This document shows positions 53,819 through 62,325 of a DNA stretch of 64,000 nucleotides, in pieces. Source of the DNA: Pseudomonas sp. H3(2019). Lineage in GTDB: Bacteria; Pseudomonadota; Gammaproteobacteria; Pseudomonadales; Pseudomonadaceae. Position 1 is the first letter of the stretch, and the number at the start of each line of letters is the position of its first letter. Position numbers and translations under genes: made by a program. The stretch spans positions 310,001-374,000 of the forward strand of contig NZ_VMSG01000002.1 in the NCBI RefSeq assembly GCF_007713465.1, given 5' to 3'. Under the pieces are notes generated by a model. The model was not told the origin of the DNA. It saw nothing but the letters and a program-made list of their open reading frames with translations, and searched no databases.

Positions 53819-53937
53819 GCATTACACCTCGTGCTGTTCACAGCCATGGCAGGACGGCTTTGCGCACAAAGGCCGCGCACCTGCGAATACTCAGTCAACT
53901 GACTGTAGTAGAGGTTTGTGCGTTCGAGGTCCAACGA

Positions 53938-54141
53938 TCAACTTTCAGAAGAGTCCTGCAAGTGCTGCAACTCCCTTCGCACCATGCTGGCGTATTCCGC
54001 CGGACGCAAGGTGTAGATCTGTGATGCCACCCAGCTTAGCCAGGCGCCTTGCAGAACAGCCTTTTGAGCGAACAGGCGCTGGGCTTGTGCACGAGCACTG
54101 TCGAGGTTTTGCTCATGGAAGTCGGCCCGGGACAGGCTCAT
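53938..54141 (-). CDS. Small conserved-looking hypothetical protein
   Basis: A 67-residue protein, mostly helical (FHEQNLDSARAQAQRLFAQK, VLQGAWLSWVASQIYTL). It starts immediately after the stop of the 149-residue gene at 54142, indicating an operon. No family is recognised. The adjacency and sensible composition suggest a real gene. Confidence 0.6.
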   Translation of the reverse strand: MSLSRADFHEQNLDSARAQAQRLFAQKAVLQGAWLSWVASQIYTLRPAEYASMVRRELQHLQDSSES

Positions 54142-54591
54142 TTATTCGCTGGCCTTGAACGTCGTGAGTTCGCCCTTGCGCCACTTGGCAGCTTTGCCGG
54201 TCACCGCTTTCAAGGTTTTGGTCAGGCCTTCCTGCAGCTGTTGGTGAGCGGCAAACACCGTCACTACGCTATGGCCTTCCTTGAACAGAATGGCATGGCC
54301 ATCTGCCGTGGTCACGAACGCGTAATCACCGAGGCCGTAGACCGTCAGTTTGATCTCGCGAAACTTGATTTCGAATTTGCCACCTTCGCGACTCGGCAAT
54401 ACCGCCGCGCGGAAATGATCGCCGACTTTGAGCTCCAGGCGAGGCTTGTCGTCCACCACCAGTGCCGACTCGGTGTCGATCTCGGCAACGTAAATACCTT
54501 CAGGGGTCTGCTCGGTGATGTAAACGAAACGTGATTGAAACTGCTTGACCAGCTTTGCGCGCAGATCACCCAGCACGAACAAAGCATGCAT
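54142..54591 (-). CDS. Hypothetical protein in two-gene operon
   Basis: About 149 residues from ATG 54591 (the frame is open to 54705, but upstream residues look like untranslated leader). The central part is beta-rich (RFVYITEQTPEGIYVAEIDT, KFEIKFREIKLTVYGLGDYA), and the end is Lys-rich. No signal peptide is seen with this start, and I recognise no domain. The ribosome site is weak, so the start is uncertain. The next gene begins directly at its stop. Confidence 0.6.
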   Translation of the reverse strand: MHALFVLGDLRAKLVKQFQSRFVYITEQTPEGIYVAEIDTESALVVDDKPRLELKVGDHFRAAVLPSREGGKFEIKFREIKLTVYGLGDYAFVTTADGHAILFKEGHSVVTVFAAHQQLQEGLTKTLKAVTGKAAKWRKGELTTFKASE

Positions 54592-55023
54592 ATCGAGATT
54601 ACTTACTGCCAAGGAAACATCCCCACATCTGAAAATGACGCTACCCGCAGAAAAAACAGGCAGCAGAAAAACGGTCATACCGAAAATGTCGCAACAATGA
54701 CCCAAGCTGAAATCGTGAAGCGAGCAGAAAGCTCCTTCATCGCAGGGTAGGAAAAGACTACTGGAATGCCCATCCTCCCGTCTTCCCTGGCGGTCGTCAG
54801 ATGCTGAAGGAAATCGCCCTCCTAACGGCCAGAGAATACTGGACTATCTACTTTAGGGAGAAAACTCCTTAAAAAAAGCACTTTTCTGACATATCGCCAG
54901 AAAAAAATTGCTTTAGATAAGCATGAACCTCCAACCCGTGGAGGCGATTCTAGAGCAGCCATGCGCCCCTAGACTACCTAAAGCGACGTGTATCCGTCGG
55001 CAAACCATAGAAAAGGAATTCAT
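54592..55023. other. Intergenic region upstream of small-protein genes
   Basis: About 430 bases between divergent genes. The right part (54850-54930) is A-rich with several A runs and probably contains the promoter of the gene at 55024. I find no RNA gene or strong hairpin. Confidence 0.4.
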
Positions 55024-55215
55024 ATGAGCACGCTGACCCTCCCTGCCCAGCACACCAACACCCCGACCTATAGCCCTCACCTGCGTTATCAGGTGGTTCT
55101 GGCGGGTAATCGTTTTTTCCATATCAAAGAAACCGCTACAGGTCGTGTAAGAGGTTTCCGTGGTGACCACAACGAAGCCTGCGCCCTCGCCAGAAACCTC
55201 GAAACCCGCTTCTGA
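55024..55215 (+). CDS. Small conserved hypothetical protein (63 aa)
   Basis: ATG 55024 has AAGGAA 8 bases upstream. The 63 residues include LRYQVVLAGNRFFHIKETAT then GRVRGFRGDHNEACALARNL, a compact beta-beta-alpha pattern. An upstream frame extension to 54988 lacks a ribosome site. It resembles small proteins conserved in pseudomonads; the function is unknown. Confidence 0.7.
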   Translation: MSTLTLPAQHTNTPTYSPHLRYQVVLAGNRFFHIKETATGRVRGFRGDHNEACALARNLETRF

Positions 55216-55374
55216 CACCCCGGATTGTGTTTGCCTGCGCTGTCGTTTCGTCACACCGATGACTTAACTGCGCCACCGGCAAGCAACAACTGCCATACTG
55301 CCCGGCCATTGAAACTCAGCCCCTTCGGCGGACCGAGTTGAATACAACAAAATAATTTCCAAGGGAAGGCGCAC

Positions 55375-55605
55375 GTGACGGAATTTGATATCGGCGAATT
55401 TTTTATTTGGGGCGAAGCCAGAGACGTCGACGGCGAATTCCAGGCGGTCATTGTCATGCGCGCCAAGCCGCCGCTGGCTTCCGTGACTTACCACCAGGTC
55501 GAGAAAGACCGCTGGTTCAAGACCAAAGACGTTGCCGCAGCGGCGGCCATGGAATCTGCCAAGGCGCTGAAGCTTGCCGTTGATGAGGGCGCGCTGAAGG
55601 CGTGA
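55375..55605 (+). CDS. Small conserved hypothetical protein (76 aa), GTG start
   Basis: GTG 55375 has AAGGGAAGG about 7 bases upstream, a strong ribosome site that decides the start. The product reads FDIGEFFIWGEARDVDGEFQ then VASVTYHQVEKDRWFKTKDV-like segments (residues 35-52) and an Ala/Lys-rich helix. The function is not recognised. Confidence 0.72.
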   Translation: MTEFDIGEFFIWGEARDVDGEFQAVIVMRAKPPLASVTYHQVEKDRWFKTKDVAAAAAMESAKALKLAVDEGALKA

Positions 55606-55734
55606 TCAACAGGTTGCGAGATATGGGCGGGCACTCTTGAACGAGCGCCTCGATTATGGAACTGAATCTGCAAATACATCTGGCGTGCTCCGCGCTTGCG
55701 CTGACCGAGCACGCGTTTCTCCATCAATGCCCGA

Positions 55735-56313
55735 TCAAATCAACTTGCGCTTGACTGCCTCGTCCAGTGTGCTCTGAGTCAGGTGCTTGAGTACTCCGTC
55801 TCCGCGCTCATTGAACGGTATACCGACGACCAACAGGAGCTGCATCCAGGTACGGGTGCTTTCCTGCTTCACGATTTTGCCGAGCACTTTACCGTCCGAA
55901 TCCTTGAACACTGTTTCCAGGGTAAAGGTATTGCTGAACGTCGTGGGAATCACAAAGAGCGTAAATCCAGTCAAAAAGGCACTGGCCACATTGCCCTGTT
56001 CGTTGTTGGTCAAGTTAGCGGTGATGTACAGATTGGAGTCGACTTTCTGGGTCGTCACGCTCTGGAACTGACCGGACTCCTTGAACGTCTCCAGCAAACT
56101 CTTTTCCACCAGGATCTGATTGACAGCCGAACCCGACAGCTCACCGTTGAACTGCGATTGCGTGGTCACGTGCAGATAGGCATTGGGTTTTTCCTGCCGG
56201 GCTTGCACTGGCGGCCATTGTTCAAGGGGTGGCAAGTTGTGCTGGGAGTAGGAGATGCAACCCGTCAGTGTGCTGCTCGCCAACAGCAGTAAGGTCAGGA
56301 GAAACTTATTCAT
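55735..56313 (-). CDS. Lipoprotein of unknown function (192 aa), second of a pair
   Basis: The lipobox LTGC follows a short signal (MNKFLLTLLLLASSTLTGC, Cys19). The mature part has FNGELSGSAVNQILVEKSLL, NLYITANLTNNEQGNVASAF and a hydrophobic LTGFTLFVIPTTFSN segment (about 115-130), then ends in a helical region. No family name is recalled. ATG 56313 is chosen because it starts the signal peptide and overlaps the upstream lipoprotein gene by 8 bases. Co-transcription suggests the two act together in the envelope. Confidence 0.8.
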   Translation of the reverse strand: MNKFLLTLLLLASSTLTGCISYSQHNLPPLEQWPPVQARQEKPNAYLHVTTQSQFNGELSGSAVNQILVEKSLLETFKESGQFQSVTTQKVDSNLYITANLTNNEQGNVASAFLTGFTLFVIPTTFSNTFTLETVFKDSDGKVLGKIVKQESTRTWMQLLLVVGIPFNERGDGVLKHLTQSTLDEAVKRKLI

Positions 56314-56938
56314 GAGCAGCCAGATCCCTGGATGGATTACGCAGTTGAGGGGTCGCACTGGCGAGCAACTGAGCGATGAGATCGCGCAATTGAGCCGCGC
56401 CCAGGCGAGTGTTCATATAGTCGGGATTCCATAGGCCGACGTTCTTGTCGAGCTTCACCTGCTCAACCGATTTGGCCAGTTGCTTGCCATTTCGATCTTC
56501 GATCACCAATTCACCGGCCAGATCATACTTGTCGACATAAATCGGCCCGTTCGCCCAGATCCAGATGGTTAACGTCAACACAGACCCCGGAATATAAGCC
56601 GGGTGCATGGTGCGTTTTCCGGCCAGTGACGTCAGGTTGAACTTGAGAATGACGTCGTCTTCACCGGCCTTGACCGGAAACACCACGGTCTTTTTGAAGT
56701 AGTCACTTCTCTCGACATACGCACTGATCTGCTCGGTCAGATGTTTACTGCCCGCCGCGCGGACGTTGTCATTGAGTGCTGGCGCAGAAATCACCACATC
56801 GCCGATCTCGGCGCCGCGATCCAGTGTCGTTGTCGCCTTGCTGACGGGTTCGCCAATCGGCCCCAGGGGCGTAAACGACACACAGCCTGTCAGCGACAAG
56901 CCAAATACAACGGTCATTGCATAGAAAATGCGCTTCAC
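56306..56938 (-). CDS. Lipoprotein of unknown function (210 aa), first of a pair
   Basis: The signal peptide and lipobox are MKRIFYAMTVVFGLSLTGC (Cys19). The mature region includes GDVVISAPALNDNVRAAG, KFNLTSLAGKRTMHPAYIPG and LTLTIWIWANGPIYVDKYDL. It resembles its downstream partner only in length, signal and general plan, so an ancient duplication is possible but not shown. The function is unknown. Confidence 0.8.
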   Translation of the reverse strand: MKRIFYAMTVVFGLSLTGCVSFTPLGPIGEPVSKATTTLDRGAEIGDVVISAPALNDNVRAAGSKHLTEQISAYVERSDYFKKTVVFPVKAGEDDVILKFNLTSLAGKRTMHPAYIPGSVLTLTIWIWANGPIYVDKYDLAGELVIEDRNGKQLAKSVEQVKLDKNVGLWNPDYMNTRLGAAQLRDLIAQLLASATPQLRNPSRDLAAHE

Positions 56939-57412
56939 TGCTTATATTCCTTTGCGGCTCTAGATAAGGTCAGGCACGTCAAAGGCTTGCAGGCAGGAGC
57001 CGCAAAAGCGGCACGTAACGATCCTCGCCGGGCACATCAGGGAGCGTTCAGGCGAGTCAGTTTGAGGAAAGAAAGCTGCAGGACATACAGGCGAAAAGCA
57101 TGCATGACGGGAAACGGCTTACATCCATATATTCATGACAAACAGGACAACTCAATGACGCCAAAAACGCGACGGCAGATTAAGGGCTGAACGAAGGATT
57201 GGCAATAGCCTATCGCCATCACCGATGGCAAATGAGCCACCCGAGACAGGGGTGAGGGGTTTCGGTTTTGTCATTGAAGACTGCGTTTGCTCCCACCGAA
57301 ACGCAAAGATCGCAGCCTGCGGCAGCTCCTTGGTATATGCAATACCGCAAGGAGCTGCCGCAGGCTGCGATCTTTCAGGGCCGGCCAAGGGTGAGTTGGC
57401 CGTCACACAGAA
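56939..57412. other. Intergenic region containing a long REP-type hairpin
   Basis: About 470 bases between the lipoprotein pair and the convergent side of the DksA-like gene. It contains the 71-base palindrome listed separately and presumably the lipoprotein promoter near 56945-57050. Nothing else is recognised. Confidence 0.4.
57305..57375. repeat. Long REP hairpin with 27-bp perfect arms
   Basis: The arms 57305-57331 and 57349-57375 are exact reverse complements (starting AAAGATCGCAGCCTGCGGCA). The centre has a further GGTAT/ATACC pairing. It lies 38 bases beyond the stop of the DksA-like gene and could end its transcript, since the minus-strand arm finishes in TCTTT. Confidence 0.85.
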
Positions 57413-57817
57413 TCAGGCCTGACGCTGGTGCTTGTCGATTTGCTCGTGACGCTCTTGAGCTTCGATGCAGTACTTGGTGGTCGGGCTGATCAGCAGGCGT
57501 TTCAGGCCGATCGGCTCGCCGCTGTCGTCGCACCAGCCGAAGGTGTCGTCGCCGATACGTTCCAGCGCTCTTTCCAGCTGAGGCAGCATGCGCTGATCGC
57601 GATCAATGGCGTTGACCAGCCAGGTGCGCTCTTCTTCGACCGAAGCCGCGTCAGCCGGGTCAGCCGGGGTATCCAGGCTCTCAATGGCGATGCGGTTCTG
57701 TTCGATGCGCTCGTGGGTTTCCACTTTCATGGCTTGCAACAGCTCGGTGAAAAAAGCCTGTTGCTCGGCATTCATGTAGTCATCCGCCGGCATGGCCAGC
57801 AACTTTTCCTTTGTCAT
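57413..57817 (-). CDS. DksA/TraR-family protein with incomplete zinc finger
   Basis: A 134-residue RNA-polymerase secondary-channel protein. An N-terminal coiled-coil (QQAFFTELLQAMKVETHERI, with tip region NAIDRDQRML) is followed by the finger region FGWCDDSGEPIGLKRLLISP then TTKYCIEAQERHE. Only the first and third Cys of the usual four remain (C-DD-S and C-IE-A), as in zinc-independent DksA variants. ATG 57817 is preferred to an in-frame start at 57844. DksA proteins tune rRNA and biosynthetic promoters with ppGpp. This is probably a paralogue, since the main dksA normally lies elsewhere. Confidence 0.85.
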   Translation of the reverse strand: MTKEKLLAMPADDYMNAEQQAFFTELLQAMKVETHERIEQNRIAIESLDTPADPADAASVEEERTWLVNAIDRDQRMLPQLERALERIGDDTFGWCDDSGEPIGLKRLLISPTTKYCIEAQERHEQIDKHQRQA

Positions 57818-58283
57818 TGATTTCTCTATAAAAAATACGTGCATTAAGGCGAATCAGGGAGCTTTCCGGTCGACCTGCAAGGCCTCGGAAAGGCGCCGTA
57901 CATTCCAAGCGCCACCCGGCACTCAATTTACGAGGGGCGGCAGTCTAAGGCCGACTTGCAACCTCAGCAACTGAAAAGACAGGGAATTTGTCCGACACAG
58001 CCCTTAAATTGCTCTATGGCAAGCTTTGAGGCGGTCATCGGAGTGCGTTTATAGCAAGAAATTCAATCGAACGGCTGTATATAGAAGACAAACGGCGACG
58101 CCACGCCTGCCTGCGTGGCGTAATTCACCGCGAAAAGTGCTTTCAGAGTTTCAGCACATGCCTGGCTGACCCACGGCTCAAGATTTTATTCACGCCTACC
58201 CTGTAGACTGCGCACAGCCAACCTATTGTCATGGACAACGCTTCACCGAGCGGCCCAATAAGAACAAGCCAGGAGGATCATTT
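57818..58283. other. Intergenic region between divergent DksA-like and RpiR-type genes
   Basis: About 465 bases. It holds the DksA-like promoter near 57830-57960 and the regulator promoter near 58180-58270. A 9-bp perfect hairpin (58098-58121) is in the middle. No RNA gene is recognised. Confidence 0.4.
58098..58121. repeat. 9-bp perfect hairpin
   Basis: ACGCCACGC and GCGTGGCGT surround a CTGCCT loop. No T run follows, so it may be a regulator-binding palindrome or an RNA structure rather than a terminator. Confidence 0.5.
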
Positions 58284-59204
58284 ATGTCCCGCACCGATCA
58301 GCCGGCTACCGCCGAGACCACGCCGCAAAGCGACCTCGCCAGCCCCCCGATCAATGCCGAACGCTTGCTGCAGCTGATCACCAACGAATACGAAAGCCTG
58401 CCGCGGCAGCTCAAACGCATCGCCAGCTACATGAGCCAGCAGAGCGACCGGATCATGGTCGACCGCATCAGCGACATCGCCCGCGAATGCGAAGTGCACC
58501 CTTCGGCCATCGTGCGTTTCTCCCAGCGCTTTGGTTTCAGCGGTTTCAGCGAAATGCAGGCGTTGTTCCGCGAGGCGTACACCCACAAGACCACGCCGGT
58601 GCAGAACTACCAGCAGCGCATTCGCAGCATGATCGCCAACAAATCGCAGAAGGCCAGCGGCGGCGACCTGGCGCGCGAGTGCATCAACGCCACGCTGTCA
58701 GGCATCGAACGCCTGGGCCTGGAGCTGGATGACCAGTCCTTCGAGAAAGCCGTGGACCTGGTGGTGAATGCCGACAACATCTACGTGGTCGGGGTCCGCC
58801 GTTCGTTCGCGGTGGCCGATTACCTGGTGTACAACCTGCAACACACCAACAAGCGCATTCACCTGGTCTCGGGACTGGGCGGCAGCTACCGCGAGCAAAT
58901 GCGCAGCGTGCGGGCCAATGACCTGGTGATTGCCATCAGCTTCACGCCCTACGGCAAGGAAACCCAACACTGCCTGCGCATCGCCCAGCACCATCAGGCA
59001 AAGACCCTGATCATCACTGACAGCAACCTGTCACCGCTGGCCAAACGGGCGAATACGGTGCTGCTGGTCAATGAAGGCTCCTCGTTTGCATTCCGCTCCT
59101 TGAGTGCGACCTTGTGCCTGTGCCAGGCGCTGTTCATTGCCGTGGCCTATCGCCTGGAGCTGAAGATGGATGAGATTCACGAGCAGGTCGGGTTCGAGGA
59201 CTGA
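58284..59204 (+). CDS. MurR/RpiR-family transcriptional regulator
   Basis: A 306-residue regulator. The N-terminal HTH_6 domain covers about residues 27-105 (LPRQLKRIASYMSQQSDRIM, CEVHPSAIVRFSQRFGFSGF). A SIS sugar-phosphate domain follows (about 145-285) with NIYVVGVRRSFAVADYLVYN and TLIITDSNLSPLAKRAN. AGGAGG lies 8 bases before the ATG, an unusually strong site. The effector is likely a phosphorylated sugar, but no sugar operon is adjacent. The 3' end overlaps the convergent patatin gene by 28 bases. Confidence 0.92.
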   Translation: MSRTDQPATAETTPQSDLASPPINAERLLQLITNEYESLPRQLKRIASYMSQQSDRIMVDRISDIARECEVHPSAIVRFSQRFGFSGFSEMQALFREAYTHKTTPVQNYQQRIRSMIANKSQKASGGDLARECINATLSGIERLGLELDDQSFEKAVDLVVNADNIYVVGVRRSFAVADYLVYNLQHTNKRIHLVSGLGGSYREQMRSVRANDLVIAISFTPYGKETQHCLRIAQHHQAKTLIITDSNLSPLAKRANTVLLVNEGSSFAFRSLSATLCLCQALFIAVAYRLELKMDEIHEQVGFED

Positions 59205-60079
59205 CCCTCACCGCCATGATGGGTATGGGTGTGGGCTTGCAACGAGCCCGGCACCCCGGCCCGAAGCAGCCCGCCGCCCTCGATCCAGGTCAGGGTCGAC
59301 AGATAAGCGCGCTGCAGCAGTTGATCGGTCTGGGTGAAATCGAACACCGAGATCCCCAGCGGACACAGCGGCGCGACCACATGGATCGCCGCTCGCGGTG
59401 AATACAGTTCAATGTCGCGCACCAGTTGACGCATGCTCATCAGGTTCAAGGTGTGCAGCGCCAACGCCACCAGCCCCGAGGGTGGACTGGGGCAGTCACA
59501 ACCAAAACCGGTCGGCACCACTACAACCCGCGTCGCGCCAAGGTACACCGCACTGGCAATCGGCGTATTGCTGGCCACGCCGCCGTCGATCAACAGCTTG
59601 CCGCCGATCTGCACACACGGAAACACCAATGGAATCGCCGCGCTGGCCAGCAACGCCTGCTCGACACTGCCGCTGGACAGCAGCTCTTCGGCGCCGGTCA
59701 GCAAATTGGTGGTGACGATGTGCAGCGGCAACTCGGTGTCTTCGATCTGCTTGAAGGGCAACGCCCGCCGCACCAGATGCTCCAGCGCCGCAGACTGCAA
59801 CAGAAAACCCCTGCGCCGAAAAATTGCCGACAGGCTATCGAGCAACGAAAACGGAAACACATCGGCCTTGCGCAAACCACGCCAGAAGTCCGCCAGCTCG
59901 GCCACCCCTTGCACGTTCGGACGCGCAGCGAAGTACGCACCGTTGATGGCACCGACCGAGGCACCGATCACCATATCGAACGACACACCCGCTTCGACCA
60001 GCGCCTGCAACATGCCGACCTGAACCGCACCGAGGCTGCCGCCACCGGCAAGGACGAGCGCAGTGTTTTCGGCGGGCAT
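59177..60079 (-). CDS. Patatin-like phospholipase
   Basis: A 300-residue lipid acyl hydrolase of the bacterial patatin/RssA type. It has the oxyanion loop LVLAGGGSLGAVQVGML, nucleophile Ser in GASVG (about residue 42) and the dyad Asp in LLIDGGVASNTP (about 165). No signal peptide is present. The C-terminus is His-rich (HTHTHHGGEGQ). AGGTCTGTC is just upstream of ATG 60079. The role is probably membrane-lipid turnover. Confidence 0.92.
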   Translation of the reverse strand: MPAENTALVLAGGGSLGAVQVGMLQALVEAGVSFDMVIGASVGAINGAYFAARPNVQGVAELADFWRGLRKADVFPFSLLDSLSAIFRRRGFLLQSAALEHLVRRALPFKQIEDTELPLHIVTTNLLTGAEELLSSGSVEQALLASAAIPLVFPCVQIGGKLLIDGGVASNTPIASAVYLGATRVVVVPTGFGCDCPSPPSGLVALALHTLNLMSMRQLVRDIELYSPRAAIHVVAPLCPLGISVFDFTQTDQLLQRAYLSTLTWIEGGGLLRAGVPGSLQAHTHTHHGGEGQSSNPTCS

Positions 60080-60211
60080 GACAGACCTCCAGAAACATCC
60101 GGGTACCTAGACTCTCAAGCATAGCGGCTGAGCCCGAGAGCACTGGCGAAGGTCATGGGTTTACCGCTAAATTGGCGGCGCACTGTCTACGCATTATCAA
60201 AGGAGCTGTAC

Positions 60212-60823
60212 ATGAAGCTGATCGGAATGCTCGATTCACCTTATGTAAGACGCGTCGCCATTAGCCTGAAATCGCTGGACATCCCGTTCGAGCACGCCTC
60301 GGTATCGGTGTTCCGCCAGTTTGCGGAATTCCAGCAGATCAACCCGGTGGTCAAGGCCCCGACGCTGGTGCTGGACAACGGCGAAGTGCTGATGGATTCG
60401 ACCTTGATCATCGACTACCTGGAAGCCTTGAGCGGACCAGACAAGAGCCTGATGCCCGCGCAACTGAACCAGCGCGCGCGTGCATTGCGGCTGATCGGCC
60501 TGGCCCTGGCGGCCTGCGAGAAGTCGGTGCAGATCTATTACGAGCGCAATTTGCGACCTGCCGAGAAACAGCATGAACCGTGGCTGGAACGCGTCGGCGG
60601 GCAGTTGCTGGCGGCGTATTCAGCGCTGGAACAGGAACTGGACAAGCAGCCGCTGAAGACCGACGGTTCCCTCGACCAGGCCGGCATCACCCTCGCCGTG
60701 GCCTGGAGCTTCACCAATCTGGTGGTGCCGGATCAGGTCAGTGACGCGCAGTTCCCGAAAATCCGCGCGTTCACCGCCTACGCCGAACAGCTGCCGGCGT
60801 TCGTCAGTACGCCGATTACCTGA
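60212..60823 (+). CDS. Glutathione S-transferase family protein
   Basis: A 203-residue GST. The N-terminal thioredoxin-like domain has MKLIGMLDSPYVRRVAISLK, the cis-Pro in VKAPTLVLDNG and LMDSTLIIDYLE for glutathione binding. A helical C-terminal domain follows. Ser9 of SPYVRR is the likely catalytic residue. AAGGAG lies 8 bases before ATG 60212, so the upstream extension to 60155 is rejected. Confidence 0.92.
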   Translation: MKLIGMLDSPYVRRVAISLKSLDIPFEHASVSVFRQFAEFQQINPVVKAPTLVLDNGEVLMDSTLIIDYLEALSGPDKSLMPAQLNQRARALRLIGLALAACEKSVQIYYERNLRPAEKQHEPWLERVGGQLLAAYSALEQELDKQPLKTDGSLDQAGITLAVAWSFTNLVVPDQVSDAQFPKIRAFTAYAEQLPAFVSTPIT

Positions 60824-60856
60824 GGACCTCTACCCATCCGCCCATAGCAGTTGTCA

Positions 60857-60975
60857 AGCCCGCGAGGCTGCGTTCGAGGACGCAGTCCTCGCCAATCCTG
60901 CATACGCGGTTTACCTGAAAGAGCGCGTTGCCGGATTTTACGACCGCTTCGCAGCCGAACGCAGCCTCGCGGGCT
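60857..60975. repeat. REPIN-like inverted pair
   Basis: 20-base arms 60857-60876 (AGCCCGCGAGGCTGCGTTCG) and 60956-60975 are perfect reverse complements around a 79-base centre. GGCAGCTGCTAC follows the right arm, linking it to the GCAGCTGCCG family seen near 62273. It sits between the GST and diguanylate cyclase genes. Confidence 0.8.
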
Positions 60976-61014
60976 CGGCAGCTGCTACGACGGTCCGCGC
61001 TTGTTTATGCGTAT

Positions 61015-62082
61015 TCAAACCATCGCCACCCGCTGCACCAGCCCATCGGCATGGCAGATCACCCGGTTACGCCCGGTGGTCTTGGCCGCATACAGCGCCT
61101 CATCGGCATCGTTGAGCCATTGCATGGCTTCAGTGTGCATTGGGTCGAACGCAGCCAGGCCGATGCTCAGGCTGACTTTCAACGCCGGATTCTGCTCGTA
61201 ACCCAGCCCCGAAAACCGATCACGCAAGGCGTCCATCGCCTGTGCAGCGTGGGCCAGTGGCACGTCGGGCAGGATCACGCAGAACTCGTCACCGCCATAG
61301 CGCCCGGCCACATCACTGGCGCGCAGGTTTTGCTTGAGGATTTTGCTCAACTGACGCAACACGATATCGCCGGCCACATGACCGTAGGTGTCGTTGATGA
61401 TTTTGAAGTGGTCGATGTCGATCAAGGCAATCGCACCGCCCCGCTGCTGGCGCTGGCAGCGCTGGAACTCGACCTCCAGCGCATCTTTCCAGGCCCCGTG
61501 GTTCAACAGCCCGGAGAGGCTGTCGGTGCGGCTCAGGGCCAGCAGTTCGCGTTTGTGCTTGCCCAGCGTGTGGGCCTGGCGAAAGCAGATCCAGCCCAGA
61601 AACATGGGATACAGCGTCAGCAGCGGCAAACAGGCATACAACTGAACAGGGCTGGTTTGCGGGATGAACACCGGAAAGAAGATCAGCAGCCCGACACCCA
61701 TACCCAGCAACTGAGCCACCGTGCCGACGAGCAGAAAACGCAGGCCTCCAATGGCGACGTTGTTCATCGCCATCATCGACAACGTGGCAGTGCTGGGTAA
61801 GGGGTTGAACTGGATGGCAGCGACCCAGAATCCGCCCATGAACGCGTCGATCAGAATATTCCGGTGTTCGGCGTGATAAGGCGTGGGCGAGCGGCGCGCC
61901 CATTGATAGGCCAGGTGCGGCCAGACAAGGCCGTTGAACAGCATCAGCGCCAACAGCCAATGGGGCGGATTGAGTGGAATGATCGCCGCGCCCACGCAGA
62001 GCAGGCCCAGGACCATCCCCAGGGTTCGCGATGTGTAAAGCCTCCTTGCCAGTGAAAGTCCCTTTCCTCCGTTATGGTGCAT
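61015..62082 (-). CDS. MASE2-type membrane diguanylate cyclase
   Basis: Makes c-di-GMP from two GTP. The 355 residues start with a MASE2 membrane module (WPHLAYQWARRSPTPYHAEH, MMAMNNVAIGG; about five helices to residue 170). A GGDEF domain follows: LSRTDSLSGLLNHGAW, ALIDIDHFKIINDTYGHVAG and catalytic RYGGDEFCV. An inhibitory I-site RASD lies five residues before GGDEF, so product feedback is expected. The annotated start has a poor ribosome site; a GGAGG is inside the frame soon after, so the true start could be ATG at 62016. c-di-GMP from such enzymes could act on the MshEN domain of NfrB (inference). Confidence 0.92.
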   Translation of the reverse strand: MHHNGGKGLSLARRLYTSRTLGMVLGLLCVGAAIIPLNPPHWLLALMLFNGLVWPHLAYQWARRSPTPYHAEHRNILIDAFMGGFWVAAIQFNPLPSTATLSMMAMNNVAIGGLRFLLVGTVAQLLGMGVGLLIFFPVFIPQTSPVQLYACLPLLTLYPMFLGWICFRQAHTLGKHKRELLALSRTDSLSGLLNHGAWKDALEVEFQRCQRQQRGGAIALIDIDHFKIINDTYGHVAGDIVLRQLSKILKQNLRASDVAGRYGGDEFCVILPDVPLAHAAQAMDALRDRFSGLGYEQNPALKVSLSIGLAAFDPMHTEAMQWLNDADEALYAAKTTGRNRVICHADGLVQRVAMV

Positions 62083-62272
62083 AGGGGGACAAAGCTCCTC
62101 TTCACTACTACTGACCTGAAACTTCGAGTAACTCGGACAGGGATGTCTGGAAGTCTATCAGGGCGCAATCAAATAGCCATCACCGCTTGGCGGCCCGGAA
62201 TAGCCCTGTCGGCAGGCCCACTGTCGAAATCTTGACTATAAATGACAAGGGACCCGGGATTGAACACACACC

Positions 62273-62311
62273 CGTAGCAGCTGCCGAAGGCTGCGTTCGG
62301 CAGCTGCTACG
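62273..62311. repeat. REP palindrome upstream of glcD
   Basis: CGTAGCAGCTGCCGAA and TTCGGCAGCTGCTACG are perfect 16-base arms around GGCTGCG. It ends 14 bases before the glcD start codon, within reach of its ribosome-binding region. Confidence 0.85.
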
Positions 62312-62325
62312 AGGCTTGTCATCTG

